From Amborella trichopoda (lineage: Eukaryota > Streptophyta > Magnoliopsida > Amborellales > Amborellaceae): a stretch of 64,000 nt of DNA. Below are positions 35,501 through 46,640 of the stretch, piece by piece (the first letter of the stretch is position 1; every line of letters starts with the position of its first letter). The position numbers and the translations under genes are program-made. The stretch covers positions 2,907,420 to 2,971,419 of the forward strand of contig NW_006498507.1 in NCBI RefSeq assembly GCF_000471905.2, in the 5' to 3' direction. Under the pieces are notes generated by a model that was not told the DNA's origin, searched no databases, and saw nothing but the letters and a program-made list of their open reading frames with translations.

Positions 35501-36085
35501 TGAAATTTATAAAAATAGATGGTAAAATGTAAAAACAAGTATTAATGGCCAAAACAATTTACAATCTTTGCCATAATGATGAAAGCATTAAAAAATTTAT
35601 TACAAGTAAAATCCCCAGTTTTTTGGATTATATATATATATTATTATTTTATTTTATTTTTTAAATAATATCAGGACCAAAACTGGTTGAAACAAAAAAC
35701 GGCCCAGTTCCAATCTAACCAGGCTGTTTCCGGTTAGATTGCCCAATTTTCTCAACTAATTTCTCACCAAGATCACTACGCAACTACAAGCCATCAGCTA
35801 GTTTTAAGAGAACGGGGAACATTTGTCCTCAGCTTTGTTTCTCTACTCTTAAGCAAAATATAAGTACTCAGCCAAACACAATTGGTGCAATTAGCGAAAC
35901 CCAGAACAAAAATTTAGCCACATGATGCTATTTTGGGAGAGCTGTTGCCTTCCTAAGAAGTGTTCACAAAGTCTATTACACAACATTGTGAATCTGATTA
36001 TAAATAGTTCACTAAGAAAACTTTTAGTACACATATATATGAAAATAAAGGAACTTCCCATGAAGAATTCAAATGCAAGTTACAG
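32531..36085. other. Spacer between repeats and CASPL copy B
   Basis: Two CCGGTT-type elements (about 33645-33955 and 35240-35760), an RTE LINE tail scrap (about 34290-34345) and a GGGGTGGTATTAATTGTGG block (about 34800-34890) related to 25350 and 56890. No gene is recognised in the rest. The part next to 36085 should include the 3' untranslated region of copy B. Confidence 0.45.
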
Positions 36086-37707
36086 TTACAGTTGGTAGGG
36101 TAATCCAAAGGCAGAGAACAAAGTGAGGAGAAAGAGGGCAAAGAAAGAAGCGAAGGAGCAGAACATAGAGAAGCCTGCACGTTCACAAGAGGTGTGGAGA
36201 TTATCGCATATGGGAACCCAACCAGTGTGAGAGTCTCCATTCTTGGCCACGTATGCAATGGCAGTTGCAGCAGATGAACCAGCCATCACCAAACACACCA
36301 TTATCTGTACACACATTTCAAAAACTACAGCTCATGTACACGAACATAAGAAGAGAGATGCCCAATCCTGACACTTTCTAAACCATGCTACTGACCCGGG
36401 ACCTGAGGGGTAGACCCGGTATGGGTTCAAAAATTCGATCCGACGAGTAGGGCCTGGGTCCAAATCTTGGATCCGAACACTCTTTTGTTTTGGATCCGGT
36501 TCTGTTAATATTTTTCAGGTCCCAATATATGAAATAAGTTTAAATATAGTTAAACATATATATATATATTAATTTTATGTCCATACCATATTTTCGGGTC
36601 CACTACCCGACCTAACTCGTTGCCAGCCCTCTGATACATACCAACACTATTTATGTTTGCATTTACCGAGGAGTAGAAAAGTAATTTTTTTAAGGATGGA
36701 AATACGGCCTCTCCACACACCTTCTTTTTATCTCCTCTATCTCTCGAAAGAAAAAAATCAAGTTGGTTTGACACAATATGTAGCCGACCAGCTTCAATAA
36801 GGAATAAAAGGGGGTCCAACACATTATGTGTCTGAACAGTTTAATTGTTTAGTGAAGCAGGTCTGACACAACACCTACCAGGCTGACTTTAATAGAAACA
36901 AGACTTGTGCCTAACAGGGTTCGTTGTTTAAAATGAAGCCCGTCCAACACAATATGTGTCAGACCGGCTGGTCCAACACATTATGTGCTAGACCGACTTC
37001 ATTAAACAAATAAGGGGTGCGGGTGCAAAAGGTGATGGTTTAGAAAGGCATTTTGGTCGAAAAGATTTATTTTTTTACTTAAAAACGAGGGTACAATAAC
37101 AAACAATATTGAGATTAGTGAGATGATTTAAAAAACATTATGAGAGTGGGCATGCCTAGAAAGTTGGGTGTAGGGGAAATCTATAATTTTCCCTAAAAAG
37201 GATTTCTTATATGTAGGTGGTGCCTTTGTGATCTCGGTTCCTACCAGGTCGAATAACAAAAATAAGTGACCTCCTGGCTTGCATAGAGGGGACTTCAAGA
37301 GAAAACCAAAGGCTAGCGATAAGAGGGAATATACAAAGGCCACAGCATTCACACCAACTAAGAACCTGTCAATAAAATAAAGTAAATTTCTTAGAACTTC
37401 CCAACAATATTAACTCTTAGAATTAATAAAACTAAATAATATAAACTCTGAGAATTACTGAAGCAAAATATAGTAGAGCTTTTAGCTCTTACCTGAACGC
37501 TGATGAATCGGTATATTTAGCAGTGATTTGGAGGCCAAAGAGAGAGATTGACTGCTTGTTTGTTATCATAATAAGAGTAGCTGATAATGCTGATACAGCG
37601 GCCACTGTCCTTATTATAATCTGTGATGTGAAAAAGGTTTTTGTGGGTTTGTTCATGGAGAGTGGGCCTGCCTCCATGTTGGTTGGCTTGACCTGGTTTG
37701 TGGCCAT
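36086..37707 (-). CDS. CASPL1: CASP-like protein, CASPL1 type (copy B)
   Basis: Exons on the - strand at 37707-37493, 37365-37245 and 36304-36086, with GT-AG introns of 127 and 940 bp in the same phases as copy A. The product is 184 aa with four predicted helices (about residues 27-48, 73-95, 105-130 and 160-180). The helix 1 Arg (R33, IIRTVAA) and helix 3 Asp (D111, LFDL) are present. Loop 2 reads GWVPICDNLHTSC, keeping both cysteines. The C-terminus FGLPYQL differs from copy A. Exons 1 and 3 and the sequence after the stop (GAACTTCCCATGAAGAATT) are close to copy C, so B and C are a recent duplicate pair. Intron 2 holds a worn repeat with GACCCGG-type motifs. Intact and probably expressed; function is inferred from the family only. 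Confidence 0.88.
36392..36630. mobile_element. GGGGTGGCAA-family MITE, worn copy in intron 2 of copy B
   Basis: GACCCGGGACCTG and GGATCCGGTTCTG blocks, TCCCAATATATGAAAT in the core and GTTGCCAGCCCT at the end match the copy at 46234-46515. The left end is damaged. Confidence 0.6.
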
Positions 37708-37813
37708 TTATAGAGAGAGAGGTCCTGTGGCTTACAGGAAGTAGGTGTAGAGAGAGTGGGGGGGCCTGTGGCTTAAAGGAAGTAGGCTTCTTATGGATCA
37801 AGAGGCTCAGAGG

Positions 37814-37821
37814 TATTTATA
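37814..37821 (-). promoter_or_regulatory. TATA box of CASPL copy B
   Basis: TATAAATA on the - strand about 107 bp upstream of the ATG at 37707. The leader carries two GTGGCTTA(C/A)AGGAAGTAGG blocks, a short tandem duplication also seen in related form before copy C. Confidence 0.6.
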
Positions 37822-38083
37822 AGGAGATATAGGGCTAGCTCTTAGCTGTTTTTGCAGTTTTAAATAGTGATAGGTAAATTTTGGATACTTTAAGAGCCAT
37901 TAAATCATGTTCACTCAATTTGGAATGGCCTAGATGTGGTTCAAAAGGGGGCTTCTAGACTAAAGGGAGTGCAATTTATTAAAGCATTTAACGTAGGTAT
38001 GTCCTTGTCATCCCCTTCTTTTATTGTTCTAGTGACTTTTAGAGGGGTTCACTAGGCAATGGGCATATTTGCCAAAATATTAT

Positions 38084-38462
38084 GGAAAAAATTTATATAA
38101 GGGCGAAGCCCTCAACAATTAAATTAAGGCGCACATCAAAAAAATTCATTGGAAGAGGTTGTTTCGATGCCAAAAATTCGATAAATTGATCATCTCGACG
38201 TCAAGATGCATGTACAGGAGAAAAAATAGATTTCAAGTCGTAGAAATAGTGCGTCTCGTAATACATTTCGGATCGTCAATTTTCAAGAATTTTAAGCATT
38301 CATAGATATGCTCAATCTATACTATTTTGAAGCTTTAAATTTTATAATTAAAAATAAAAATAAATTTTAAGGCATCATATATATTTTCAGTATTGAAATA
38401 ACATCTTTAGACAGTGCGCTTTACTTTGATTGTTTAACCTCGGCCGTATACACACCACACCC
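38084..38462 (-). mobile_element. MITE family M1, copy 7
   Basis: 379 bp from GGAAAAAATTTATATAAGGG to CACACCACACCC, flanked by a perfect 9-bp duplication AAATATTAT at 38075-38083 and 38463-38471. It belongs to the AAGGGCGAAGCCCT subgroup. Confidence 0.85.
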
Positions 38463-38549
38463 AAATATTATTGATTTCCATCTAACTATCTTCTCATGTC
38501 AATCTTCCCCATAACAAGTTAAAATAGTCTTTTAGTGCGCTAAGAATTT

Positions 38550-39130
38550 TCCGAGTTTGGATTTGAAACTTGAATTTCAGACCCTATCCAAATCTAGAAA
38601 GATTTGGATCTGATGGGTCAGATATGGATCCGATTAGTAATTTAGATTGGATCTACATACATGTGGATCTGATGCTGATTCGACCCAGTTATTAAAATAT
38701 TATATATTATTTTATTTATACATATATATTATGTAGGTTTTTTTTATATGGGATTGTATACAAAAAGACTATTTACCTTTGATAGAAGAAGATCACAATT
38801 CCTTACAACCATTTGAAATTTGATAGCTTGGATGTTTCACAAAGTTCAAAAAAAATCTTTTTGAAGTTTGAGCTTGCTCAATGGAATAATTGGAGCCACC
38901 CAATTTCACATCCAATGGTTAAGATTAATGTGACCACCTTCTATCAAAAGTAAATGGTCTCATTCTTACTTCTTCTTTTTTATTATATATTATTTCATAG
39001 ATATAAAATAATTCATAAATTAATTTTTTGGATCCCATTGGGTCTGGATTCGGATCCATATTTTATGGATACTTTTTGGACCTAGATCTGGATCTCAGTG
39101 GATCTGGACCCAATCCAACCTATTCTCTGC
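38550..39130. mobile_element. GGATCTGGACCC-rich element with a nested M4 MITE
   Basis: Outer blocks rich in GGATC(T/C)G and GACCCA at 38590-38690 and 39030-39130 resemble the GGGGTGGCAA family. An M4 element with inverted ends (ACTATTTACC and AGTAAATGGTCTC) sits inside at about 38750-38975. Confidence 0.45.
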
Positions 39131-39351
39131 CCTATTAATCTCTCTCTCATTCTCTCTCATATAACAAGTTTTTCAACGTTTATCGTGACGAAAGCCCATG
39201 AGAATCTTTTGCGAAGCAATCATTATAATAATATAAAGCCCATGAATGTTTATTATTTGTTGATTGAATGATATAATAACGCACCATGAAGAGCAAATGT
39301 CACCCCTTTCGGTGTCGAAGGTTCTCCATGTTTCACCAATAAATGTTTCAC

Positions 39352-39355
<4 letters not shown>

Positions 39356-39395
<40 letters not shown>

Positions 39396-39556
39396 GTAGT
39401 CGTAGTTCGTTCTTCTAGTAGTAGGTAGGGTTAGTACGTAGTTACGTTCTTCTAGTAGGAGGAGGGTCGTAGTAATTAATTAATTTAAGTAATTAATTAA
39501 TNNNNNNNNNNNNNNNNNNNNCGGTTACGTCTACAGTTCTACTAATAATAGTTCGT

Positions 39557-39598
<42 letters not shown>

Positions 39599-39600
39599 GA
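39356..39600. repeat. (AT)n microsatellites around a short assembly gap
   Basis: (TA)n at about 39356-39392 and 39562-39597 flank a 20-base run of N at 39502-39521. The sequence between them is made almost only of GTA, TAC, AGT and AATT pieces and looks unreliable. Confidence 0.7.
39502..39521. other. Assembly gap (20 N)
   Basis: Twenty N, a placeholder length rather than a measured one. Confidence 0.95.
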
Positions 39601-40760
39601 GTTGCAAGTGTTCTTCATGAGAGGGTTGCAAGTGTTCTTCATGAGAGGGCTGTATAATAATTTTGAAATATAATTTATTTTTTTATTAATAAAAAAACAT
39701 GTAGGAGCGCAATTCCCACTTATTTACCAAATAGAAAAAGAAGGATATTAATTTATGAAACTTTGTTACTATATGGAGAAGCTTAGGATTGCATCGTACT
39801 GTTGTCCATATATACCGACTTAATTGACCAATTGCTGTTATGCGCTGGGCATGTTGGAAATAGTTTAGGGCAGAGATTTAAAAAAATGATCGGTGACCCG
39901 GATTGGGCACCCCAAAAATTAATTCGGATTGGTGAATTGGTGGTCCGAATCGCCATTTTTCTATGCAGAAAAAATAGTGAACCAATAAAAAGACAAGCTA
40001 AAAACTGGTAGATCGGTGGTCCAGATTACCGTTTTACTGCGAAGAACTGTCGTTTCCCTTTTAGACTCGGTCATTTTTCTATATATATGCAAAACCGAAA
40101 CGTGGTGAATGATCTTGGTTAGGACCTAGTGATTCCATCCCGACCCAGCATTTTTTAAATCACTTGTTTAGGGCATTATGCTTGGGATATTTCTTTTTTA
40201 GTGTTCATTAAGCAGAGGATATCAATCTCAATTTGGGTCGAATTTGGTAAATAACAGCCCGAATAAACCCGTGCTTATAAATTGCAACAAAAATGTATTG
40301 CTATTAGAGGCCTTACCATTCACAATATAATTTTTTGGAATCTAATACTTTCTAATGGACTGGAGCTCTATCAAAATATGTAATGCTTATCTCAAAAGTC
40401 ATGGAAAATTGCAGTTTTGGCTTCGAAAAACCTTCACATCGTTTACCTTGACGATTATAGTTGTAGAAACAAAATTAGGATTTTAAGCTCTAAAAATTAT
40501 GTATATTATAACATATTATCTAGACCATTCATTTTCAAGTGTTCACATATCCGCAAGATCTGCATAATTTATTGAGCTACAAATTTTATAGTATATAGTG
40601 GAAATTGATTTTTTAATACCATCATAGAGATTTCCCATGCCAGAAGTTTTTCATAAGGTCAAGTCTTGGAGAAACTCCATCTTTTTTAAAACCAATGCAA
40701 TTTTACCATGTATATTTACTTCTCCAAAAACAATTCCACATGTTTTATATAATATTCAAA
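39600..40760. other. Unassigned spacer
   Basis: A CCCGGATTGGG/AATTGG-rich block at about 39885-40145 resembles the CCGGTT-type elements. At about 40250-40665 faint M1-like internal blocks occur. No gene seen. Confidence 0.4.
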
Positions 40761-41151
40761 GGAAAAAGTTTATATAAGGGTGAAGCCCTAAACAAACAAA
40801 TTAAGGCGTACCTCAAAAATTCACTAGAAGAGGTTGTTTCGATGTTGAAAAACCTTCAATTCAATCATCTCGACTTCAAGATGTATGGACATAAGAAAAA
40901 ATAGATTTCAAGTATTGGAAATAGTGCATCTTGTAATGTATTATCTAGACCGTCAAGTTTCAAGGTTTTCAAATGTTCATAGATCTGCATGAGTCGCACT
41001 ATTTTTAATATTTAAATATTATAATTAGAGATGAAAATAAATTTCGGGCCATAATAAAGATTTATGGTATCGAAACAACATATTTTGGCATTGTTTGAAG
41101 ACACACCTTGCTTTGATTGTTTAGGGCTTCAGCCTTATAAAAACCACACCC
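40761..41151 (-). mobile_element. MITE family M1, copy 8
   Basis: 391 bp from GGAAAAAGTTTATATAAGGG to AAAACCACACCC. It has a perfect 9-bp duplication ATATTCAAA at 40752-40760 and 41152-41160. Confidence 0.88.
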
Positions 41152-41171
41152 ATATTCAAAAGGGTAGATAT

Positions 41172-41511
41172 TGGTTCATATAAGGTAACGGCCGTATGGA
41201 AAAACGGGACATTTCTTAATCTTGCAAAAAATGAATTTCAATGCTAAAAATCCTTATGAAGGACGAAAAATATATTTTTCTCTCTAATTATGAAACTTTA
41301 AACTTTCAAAGTTATGCATATTTGGCTGATCTATAAATCCTTAAAAATAAACATTATGATATTATGTTACAAGATACACTATTTTTAGAAATTAAAATAT
41401 TTTTTATATATCCATAATTAATGAGCTCCATGTGAACAATTTCTCGGTTTTGTAGGGCTAAAACGATATTTAACCATGTATATTTGAGGTACAACCCTAC
41501 TTTTATATTAA
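41172..41511. mobile_element. Divergent M1-type MITE, copy 9
   Basis: Begins TGGTTCATATAAGG a few bases after copy 8 and keeps family blocks (CTCTAATTATGAAACTTTAA, ACAAGATACACTATTTTTAG). Ends are eroded and no duplication is visible. Confidence 0.5.
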
Positions 41512-43021
41512 AAAATGTATACAATGAGACCATTTAATTTGGATACATGAGTTACTTTTTTAATAATTCACATCGTTCTAAATAAAGTTCATGCCCTCGC
41601 TTTTTAGGCACTTGAAGCTTTGACTTAAGTTTTCTATCTTTTATGCTCCGACGAATTTGAAATTTGAAGTGCTTTAAGTTAGAGAGAGAGAGAGAGTTCG
41701 GTGGGTTTTCTCAAATGAGAACCGTTTTCTCGAATCCGAATTTCAAAGAAAGACAAAATTTTAATTTACCCTCAAGCCTGTCGAACCCACTGCCAAATTT
41801 TCAGGGTGTAAAACACAAGAAGGCTCCAATGAGATCCTCACTACTTCAAATTTCAACCCATCAACATTTTTCTTGAGCACTCCAGAAATATTTATTAGGG
41901 AAATTTACGTCTCTACCCAAAAATTGATGTGCTATTACGTACAATTTTTCCTACATTTCACAAGGAGATCTTACTTTTTTCTTCTTTTTTTTTCCCAATT
42001 TTTTTCAGTTGATGTTGTAAATATTGGATCAATTTTTTTAAAATATTTTTTCTTGGTTGGTAGGGCCATAATTTGAAAATCTATTAAAGGTTGGTCCGAC
42101 ATTTGAAACATCGCATCACCTTAAAGTTAAGTTGTTAAATGTGTCATACATGGAACAACCCTACACAAGTCATATCGCCCTATTTTGGGTCTGTCCGATT
42201 CTAGAATGATCGGACCAATCCCTAGTATATAGTTTTACTTGAGATATTGTCTGAAACCCACATTATTTGACCACTTGATTGAATACTATAAGATCATTTA
42301 TGTTTCGAAGTGACAATTATTTCTAGCCGTTAGATGTAAAATTAGATGGCTTACGGTGTATCACAAAGTTCAAAAATTCTTTTTTGAACATTGAGTATAG
42401 TCAATAACATGCTCACAACCACCCGATTTTGAAATGCCAAGACAAGATTGTATTCTATTTGTGCTAAAATTTATATTGTTTCCTTCTCTGCCCCTACCCC
42501 CAAACCCTCGACCTCAACCAGCTTGTGTTCTAGTGTTGCTAAGAATGCATTCAAAACAAAGAAGCGCGTGCTTTCTTTTCCTACAAGCCCCTCGGTTGTC
42601 ATTAATCATGGTTGATTGTGAGATGTTAAATCTAGAGTTTGAAGATTTGTCATTGATTGGATACAAAGTTTAAAATAAAATTTTTTGAATGTTATGACAC
42701 ATTTTGAAACGTTAAATTTCACTTTCAATAACTAATAATGATTGTAACCTCATTGTGCGAACACAATCCCTAATTAAATTATCAATCAACTTAATTCATT
42801 TAGTCCCTAATAGATACTAACCCCATAGTAATTTTACCCAAAATTTGCCATTTATAAGTTCTTGGAACTTGAGTAACCAAATTTCATTCTTCCTTTCATT
42901 ACTCAACTAGTTGTGCGCCATTTACTCGACCGGGCAAACAAATTACCAACTTCGAATACACATACTTATGAGAATTGAATGAACTTCCCATGAAGAATTG
43001 AAATGCAAGTTACAGTTACAG
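41512..43021. other. Spacer upstream of the 3' end of CASPL copy C
   Basis: An M4-like element at about 42245-42428, a (GA)n tract at about 41683-41695 and unassigned AT-rich sequence. Open frames at 41664-41876 and 42434-42673 lack any recognisable domain. The last 100 bp match the 3' flank of copy B. Confidence 0.4.
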
Positions 43022-44737
43022 TTACAGTTGGTAGGTTAGTCCGAAGGCAGAGAGCAGAGTGAGGAGAAAGAGGGCAAAGAAAGAGGCGAAGGAGCAAACA
43101 TGGAGAGGCCTGCGCGTTTACAAAAGGTGTGGAGATTATCCCATGTCGGAACCCAACCAGTGTGCTTCTCTCCATTCTTGGCCACGTATGCAATGGCAGT
43201 TGCAGCAGATGAACCAGCCATCACCAAACACACCATCATCTGCAAATACATTTCAAAACTAGTTTAAAAGAGAGAGAACCAGAGAAAAAAAAAAGAAAAA
43301 AAAAGGTGCAACATGTGTGAGGGAGACAGATAAGGAAAAGCTCTATACGGACGCAAAACTTTTTCTAAATTACGAAATGCTGTATTTATAGATGGAAATT
43401 ATAAAGAACGTCAGTTAACTCTTTTTTTTATTGTTTCCAAAATTGTCTCTCAATGGAATCTTCGATCCGAATTTTAATTTTAATTTTTTTTAGTAGGGCG
43501 GTAGTTTTTTTTAGTAAGGCAGTGCCCTAAGCTTTAAGACAGTGCCAAGCTAAAAAAAAAAACCAAACAAAAAAAATTAAAATTAGATCCAAGGATGTCA
43601 TCATTTAAAGACAATTTTGAAAAAAAAAAAAAAGCAGATTGGCCAACCTCCTTTATAATTTTTACATATAAATAGAGCATTTCATATTTAAAAAACTTTT
43701 AGGATCCATAAATCACTCTTTAATTAATAGAGGGACACGGCAGAAAAAAACAAGACGCCTACGTGCATGTGTAAGTAAGGGGAGAGAGAGGGAGAGAGAA
43801 ATAATGTGTAAGAGCAGTGTTTAAAAAATATATATATATAAAATTTTAAAAAAATAAGATATTTTTGTATTGTATTTTTAAACATTTTTTATCATTTTAG
43901 AAAATATTAAAAATTATTTTTTCCATGATTCTACATTTTTTCATTTTTTTGGAAAATTTTGAAAATATCTCTGGATACATATCAATTTTTAAAAATCGAT
44001 TTTTTTAAATGCTTTTGAACTTCATTTGAATGCACTTTATTTAATCAAGCTTTAAATATACTTGTCGTATTTGTTTTTGGATTTTTACATTTATTTTATT
44101 TTTTAAACATTTTTTGGATCATCTGGACCTGCCCAATTAGGCCCGTTGAACCTGCGGGTTTACCTATTACTCGGACACGGCCCTTAGGCGGTTTCCTAGG
44201 CCCTTACGATTTTTTGAACACTGCTTAAGAGAGAGCAAAGTACATGATTTTGATTTTAAATATGTGGAGATGGTGGTGAAGTTTGTAAATTTTAATGTTG
44301 CCAGGTCGAATAAGAATACAATGAAGTGGCCTCTTCGTTTACTCTGAGAGTAATTCATGAACAAATATAAACCTAAGGCAACCAGGGCGTATGCAGAAGC
44401 AACAGCATTTGCCCCTACAAAAAACCTGCGTACAATTTAAAAAAAAACTCAATGAACTTCCAAATAATATAAGGATTTAGAAGTAAGAAAGCTAAATTTG
44501 ATGAAGGTTTCGTAAGTGTTACCTAAAGGCAGATGACTGGGTATATTTAGCAACAATTTGGAGGCCAAAGAGAGAGATGGACTGCTTGTTCCTTAACATG
44601 AGAAGTGTCGCAGATAATGCAGAGACAGCAGCCACTGACCTTAGTATGATCTGTGATGTGATCAAGGTTTTGGTGGGTTTGTTAATGGAGGGTGGGCATG
44701 CCTCTACATCGCTTATCTTGCCCTGGTTTGAGGCCAT
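43022..44737 (-). pseudogene. CASPL1: CASP-like protein gene, CASPL1 type (copy C), probably inactive
   Basis: Exons on the - strand align with copy B: 44737-44523, 44425-44302 and 43239-43022. Exons 1 and 2 are open and encode a normal first half (R33 in ILRSVAA, D112 in LFDL). Three defects follow. Intron 2 starts with GC (GACCTG|GCAACA) where A, B and D have GT. The loop-2 cysteine of GWVPICDN is gone (GWVPTWDN). One base is missing at about 43098 relative to copy B, so after GLSMF the frame shifts, replacing the fourth helix and stopping at about 43036. The copy-B-like ending (CSFASFFALFLL, then FGLTYQL) is still present in the next frame, with its stop at 43022. A rare GC-AG intron or a sequencing error could explain single defects, but all three together suggest decay. 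The 5' region and TATA box are kept. Confidence 0.8.
43425..43630. repeat. Foldback (inverted repeat) element in intron 2 of copy C
   Basis: AAATTGTCTCTCAATGGAATC with TTTTAATTTTAATTTTTTTT on the left is mirrored by AAAATTAAAATTAGATCC and AAAGACAATTTTGAA on the right, with GCAGTGCC repeated near the centre. A MITE-like hairpin of about 200 bp. Confidence 0.6.
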
Positions 44738-44879
44738 TTTAGAGAGAGAGAGAAGGGAGTTAGAGAGAGAAAGACCTTTGACTTAAAGAGAGAGAGAGAG
44801 AAGGCCTATTGCTTAGAGAGAAGAAGAGAGAGAGAAGGCCTGTGGCTTAGAGAAGGTAAGTTGTGGAGGGGCATGGAGG

Positions 44880-44887
44880 TATTTATA
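44880..44887 (-). promoter_or_regulatory. TATA box of CASPL copy C
   Basis: TATAAATA on the - strand about 143 bp upstream of the ATG at 44737. The leader is rich in GA repeats with two copies of AGAAGGCCT(G/A)T(G/T)GCTTAGAGA. Confidence 0.55.
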
Positions 44888-45295
44888 TGTAGATAGGTGC
44901 GGCCACTTGGTTCAATTTGGCACCGTTGAATAATGAGAGTTGAATTTCTGATACTTGGAGGAGCCAATAACATCGGAGTGATTCGATGCAACGGGGGCTT
45001 CTCCGGCGCTGCTGAGTAAACACTTACAGATGTCCTTTGCACAAAAGATTACGTGTTCTTGCGGGAGCAAACTGTACATTACTCCCTCTGCCAAAAACCT
45101 GACCTCGAGTATTTTCTCGATCTTAAATTTTGTTAATCAATCTAGCAACTAAAAAATAAAAATAACGGCCTAAACTTCCCCGAAATAAAATCACACCTCG
45201 ACTTTGGACACCGGTCCTTTGTTTTCAGAGGTCATATCTAGGAAATGACACTCTTTGTCTCTCTTACTCTTTCTTTTAGTTATTTATTTATTTAA

Positions 45296-45429
45296 AGAAC
45301 AACTATTTCATACGGGCTGGACCGCATTTATGCGAGGTATAAAGTATCTCTCTTAAAGATGGATGCAAATAGGTAGTCCATCTAAAAACATTTATAACTG
45401 ACAATCTAAATGTTTTTCTTTCTAGCTTT

Positions 45430-45470
<41 letters not shown>

Positions 45471-45551
45471 CATATTCATGATCTCCATGTTAAAGATTAT
45501 ACCAAGTCTGCTTTCTACAATATGCGGGCTAGCCGCACGCTAACCGAGTCC
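45296..45551 (+). mobile_element. MITE family M3, copy 3
   Basis: About 256 bp from AGAACAACTATTTCATACGG to ACCGAGTCC, flanked by TTTATTTAA and TTTTTTAAA (7 of 9). It contains a (TA)n expansion at about 45430-45469 in place of part of the core. Confidence 0.65.
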
Positions 45552-45583
45552 TTTTTTAAATGTTCACTTGCTAATTCTGGAAA

Positions 45584-45977
45584 GGGTGAGGTTTGTAAAG
45601 GTTGGTACCTTGATCAATCAAAGGTAAGGTGCACCTCCAAATGATGTCGAAAGATACTATTTTAGTGTTAAAAATGCATGTGATGGTCTATTTTCATTTC
45701 TAATGAAAATTTTAAGCTTTAAAAATAGTGTAGATCTAGCTTATCTATGAACACTTGAAGATCTTGAAAATCAATGCTTCGTGTAATATATTACAAGATG
45801 CACTATTTTCAAGATTTAAATCTTTGTTTTTTTTTTTTGTACATCTATATATCTTGAGGTCAAGATTATCAATTGCATTAATATATTGTGAGGTCGAGAT
45901 GATCAACTGGAAAGAACTTTTTTTGAGATACGCATCACTTCTATAGTATAAAATTAACATCTTATATAATTTTTTTC
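45584..45977 (+). mobile_element. M1-type MITE, copy 10
   Basis: 394 bp from GGGTGAGGTTTGTAAAGG to CTTATATAATTTTTTTC; flanks TTCTGGAAA and TTCTGAAAA match at 8 of 9. It belongs to the subgroup ending CTTCTATAGTATAAAATTAA. Confidence 0.75.
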
Positions 45978-46233
45978 TTCTGAAAAGAGAATAAAATTTT
46001 TAGTAAAACAAATCCACCTCAATAGTAATTTATTCCAAAAGGGTAAGTCCACAATCGGCTCCTGTGGGAGTAGGCGACACACAATGTCCTTCTCTTTTTT
46101 GCGACTAGTGACCCTTAGAGTGGTTCACTGGGGCAGAGTTTGCCAATAAATTATTGAACCACGGCATAGCCAGCTCTCCTGTAGCACATGATTCTAGTAG
46201 CTATGGTTATCCCTATCTGGCTCTCTCAGGCCC

Positions 46234-46515
46234 TAAGGTGGCAATGGACTCGGACCCGACCTGACTCGGGACCCAAGGGTAATCGTAAAGGGACCTGCAT
46301 ATCATATTCGAGTCCAAAACTTAGACCCGAGCACTACTCGGGTCCAAGTCTGGGTACGATCGGGTTGGGTCCGATAATATTTTTTGGTTCTCAATATATG
46401 AAATATTTAAATAATAATAAATGCATATATATTTTAATTTTTGGATCGGGTTGAGTCTGGGTTCGGGTCCGGATCCAGTCGGACCCAAACTCAATCCGAC
46501 CTGTTGCCACCCCTA
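46234..46515. mobile_element. GGGGTGGCAA-family hAT-type MITE, copy 1
   Basis: 282 bp from TAAGGTGGCAATGG to TGTTGCCACCCCTA as inverted ends. The flanks carry CTCAGG on both sides, a decayed 8-bp duplication. GACCCG and CGGGTC blocks lie near both ends. Confidence 0.65.
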
Positions 46516-46640
46516 CTCAGGTGCATGATATTTTAGCATTTCTATGTCATCTCGTCTTAACTTATTTTCTTTTTTGTCGCTCATAGCTATTTGTTTATAA
46601 ACCAACCCCAAATAGTTAGAAAAAGACAATGATGATGATG

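Noticed and set aside
42434-42673. 79-residue open frame with a Pro-rich stretch
   Set aside because: No family match, no splice partners seen, and no promoter or repeat context to support a gene.
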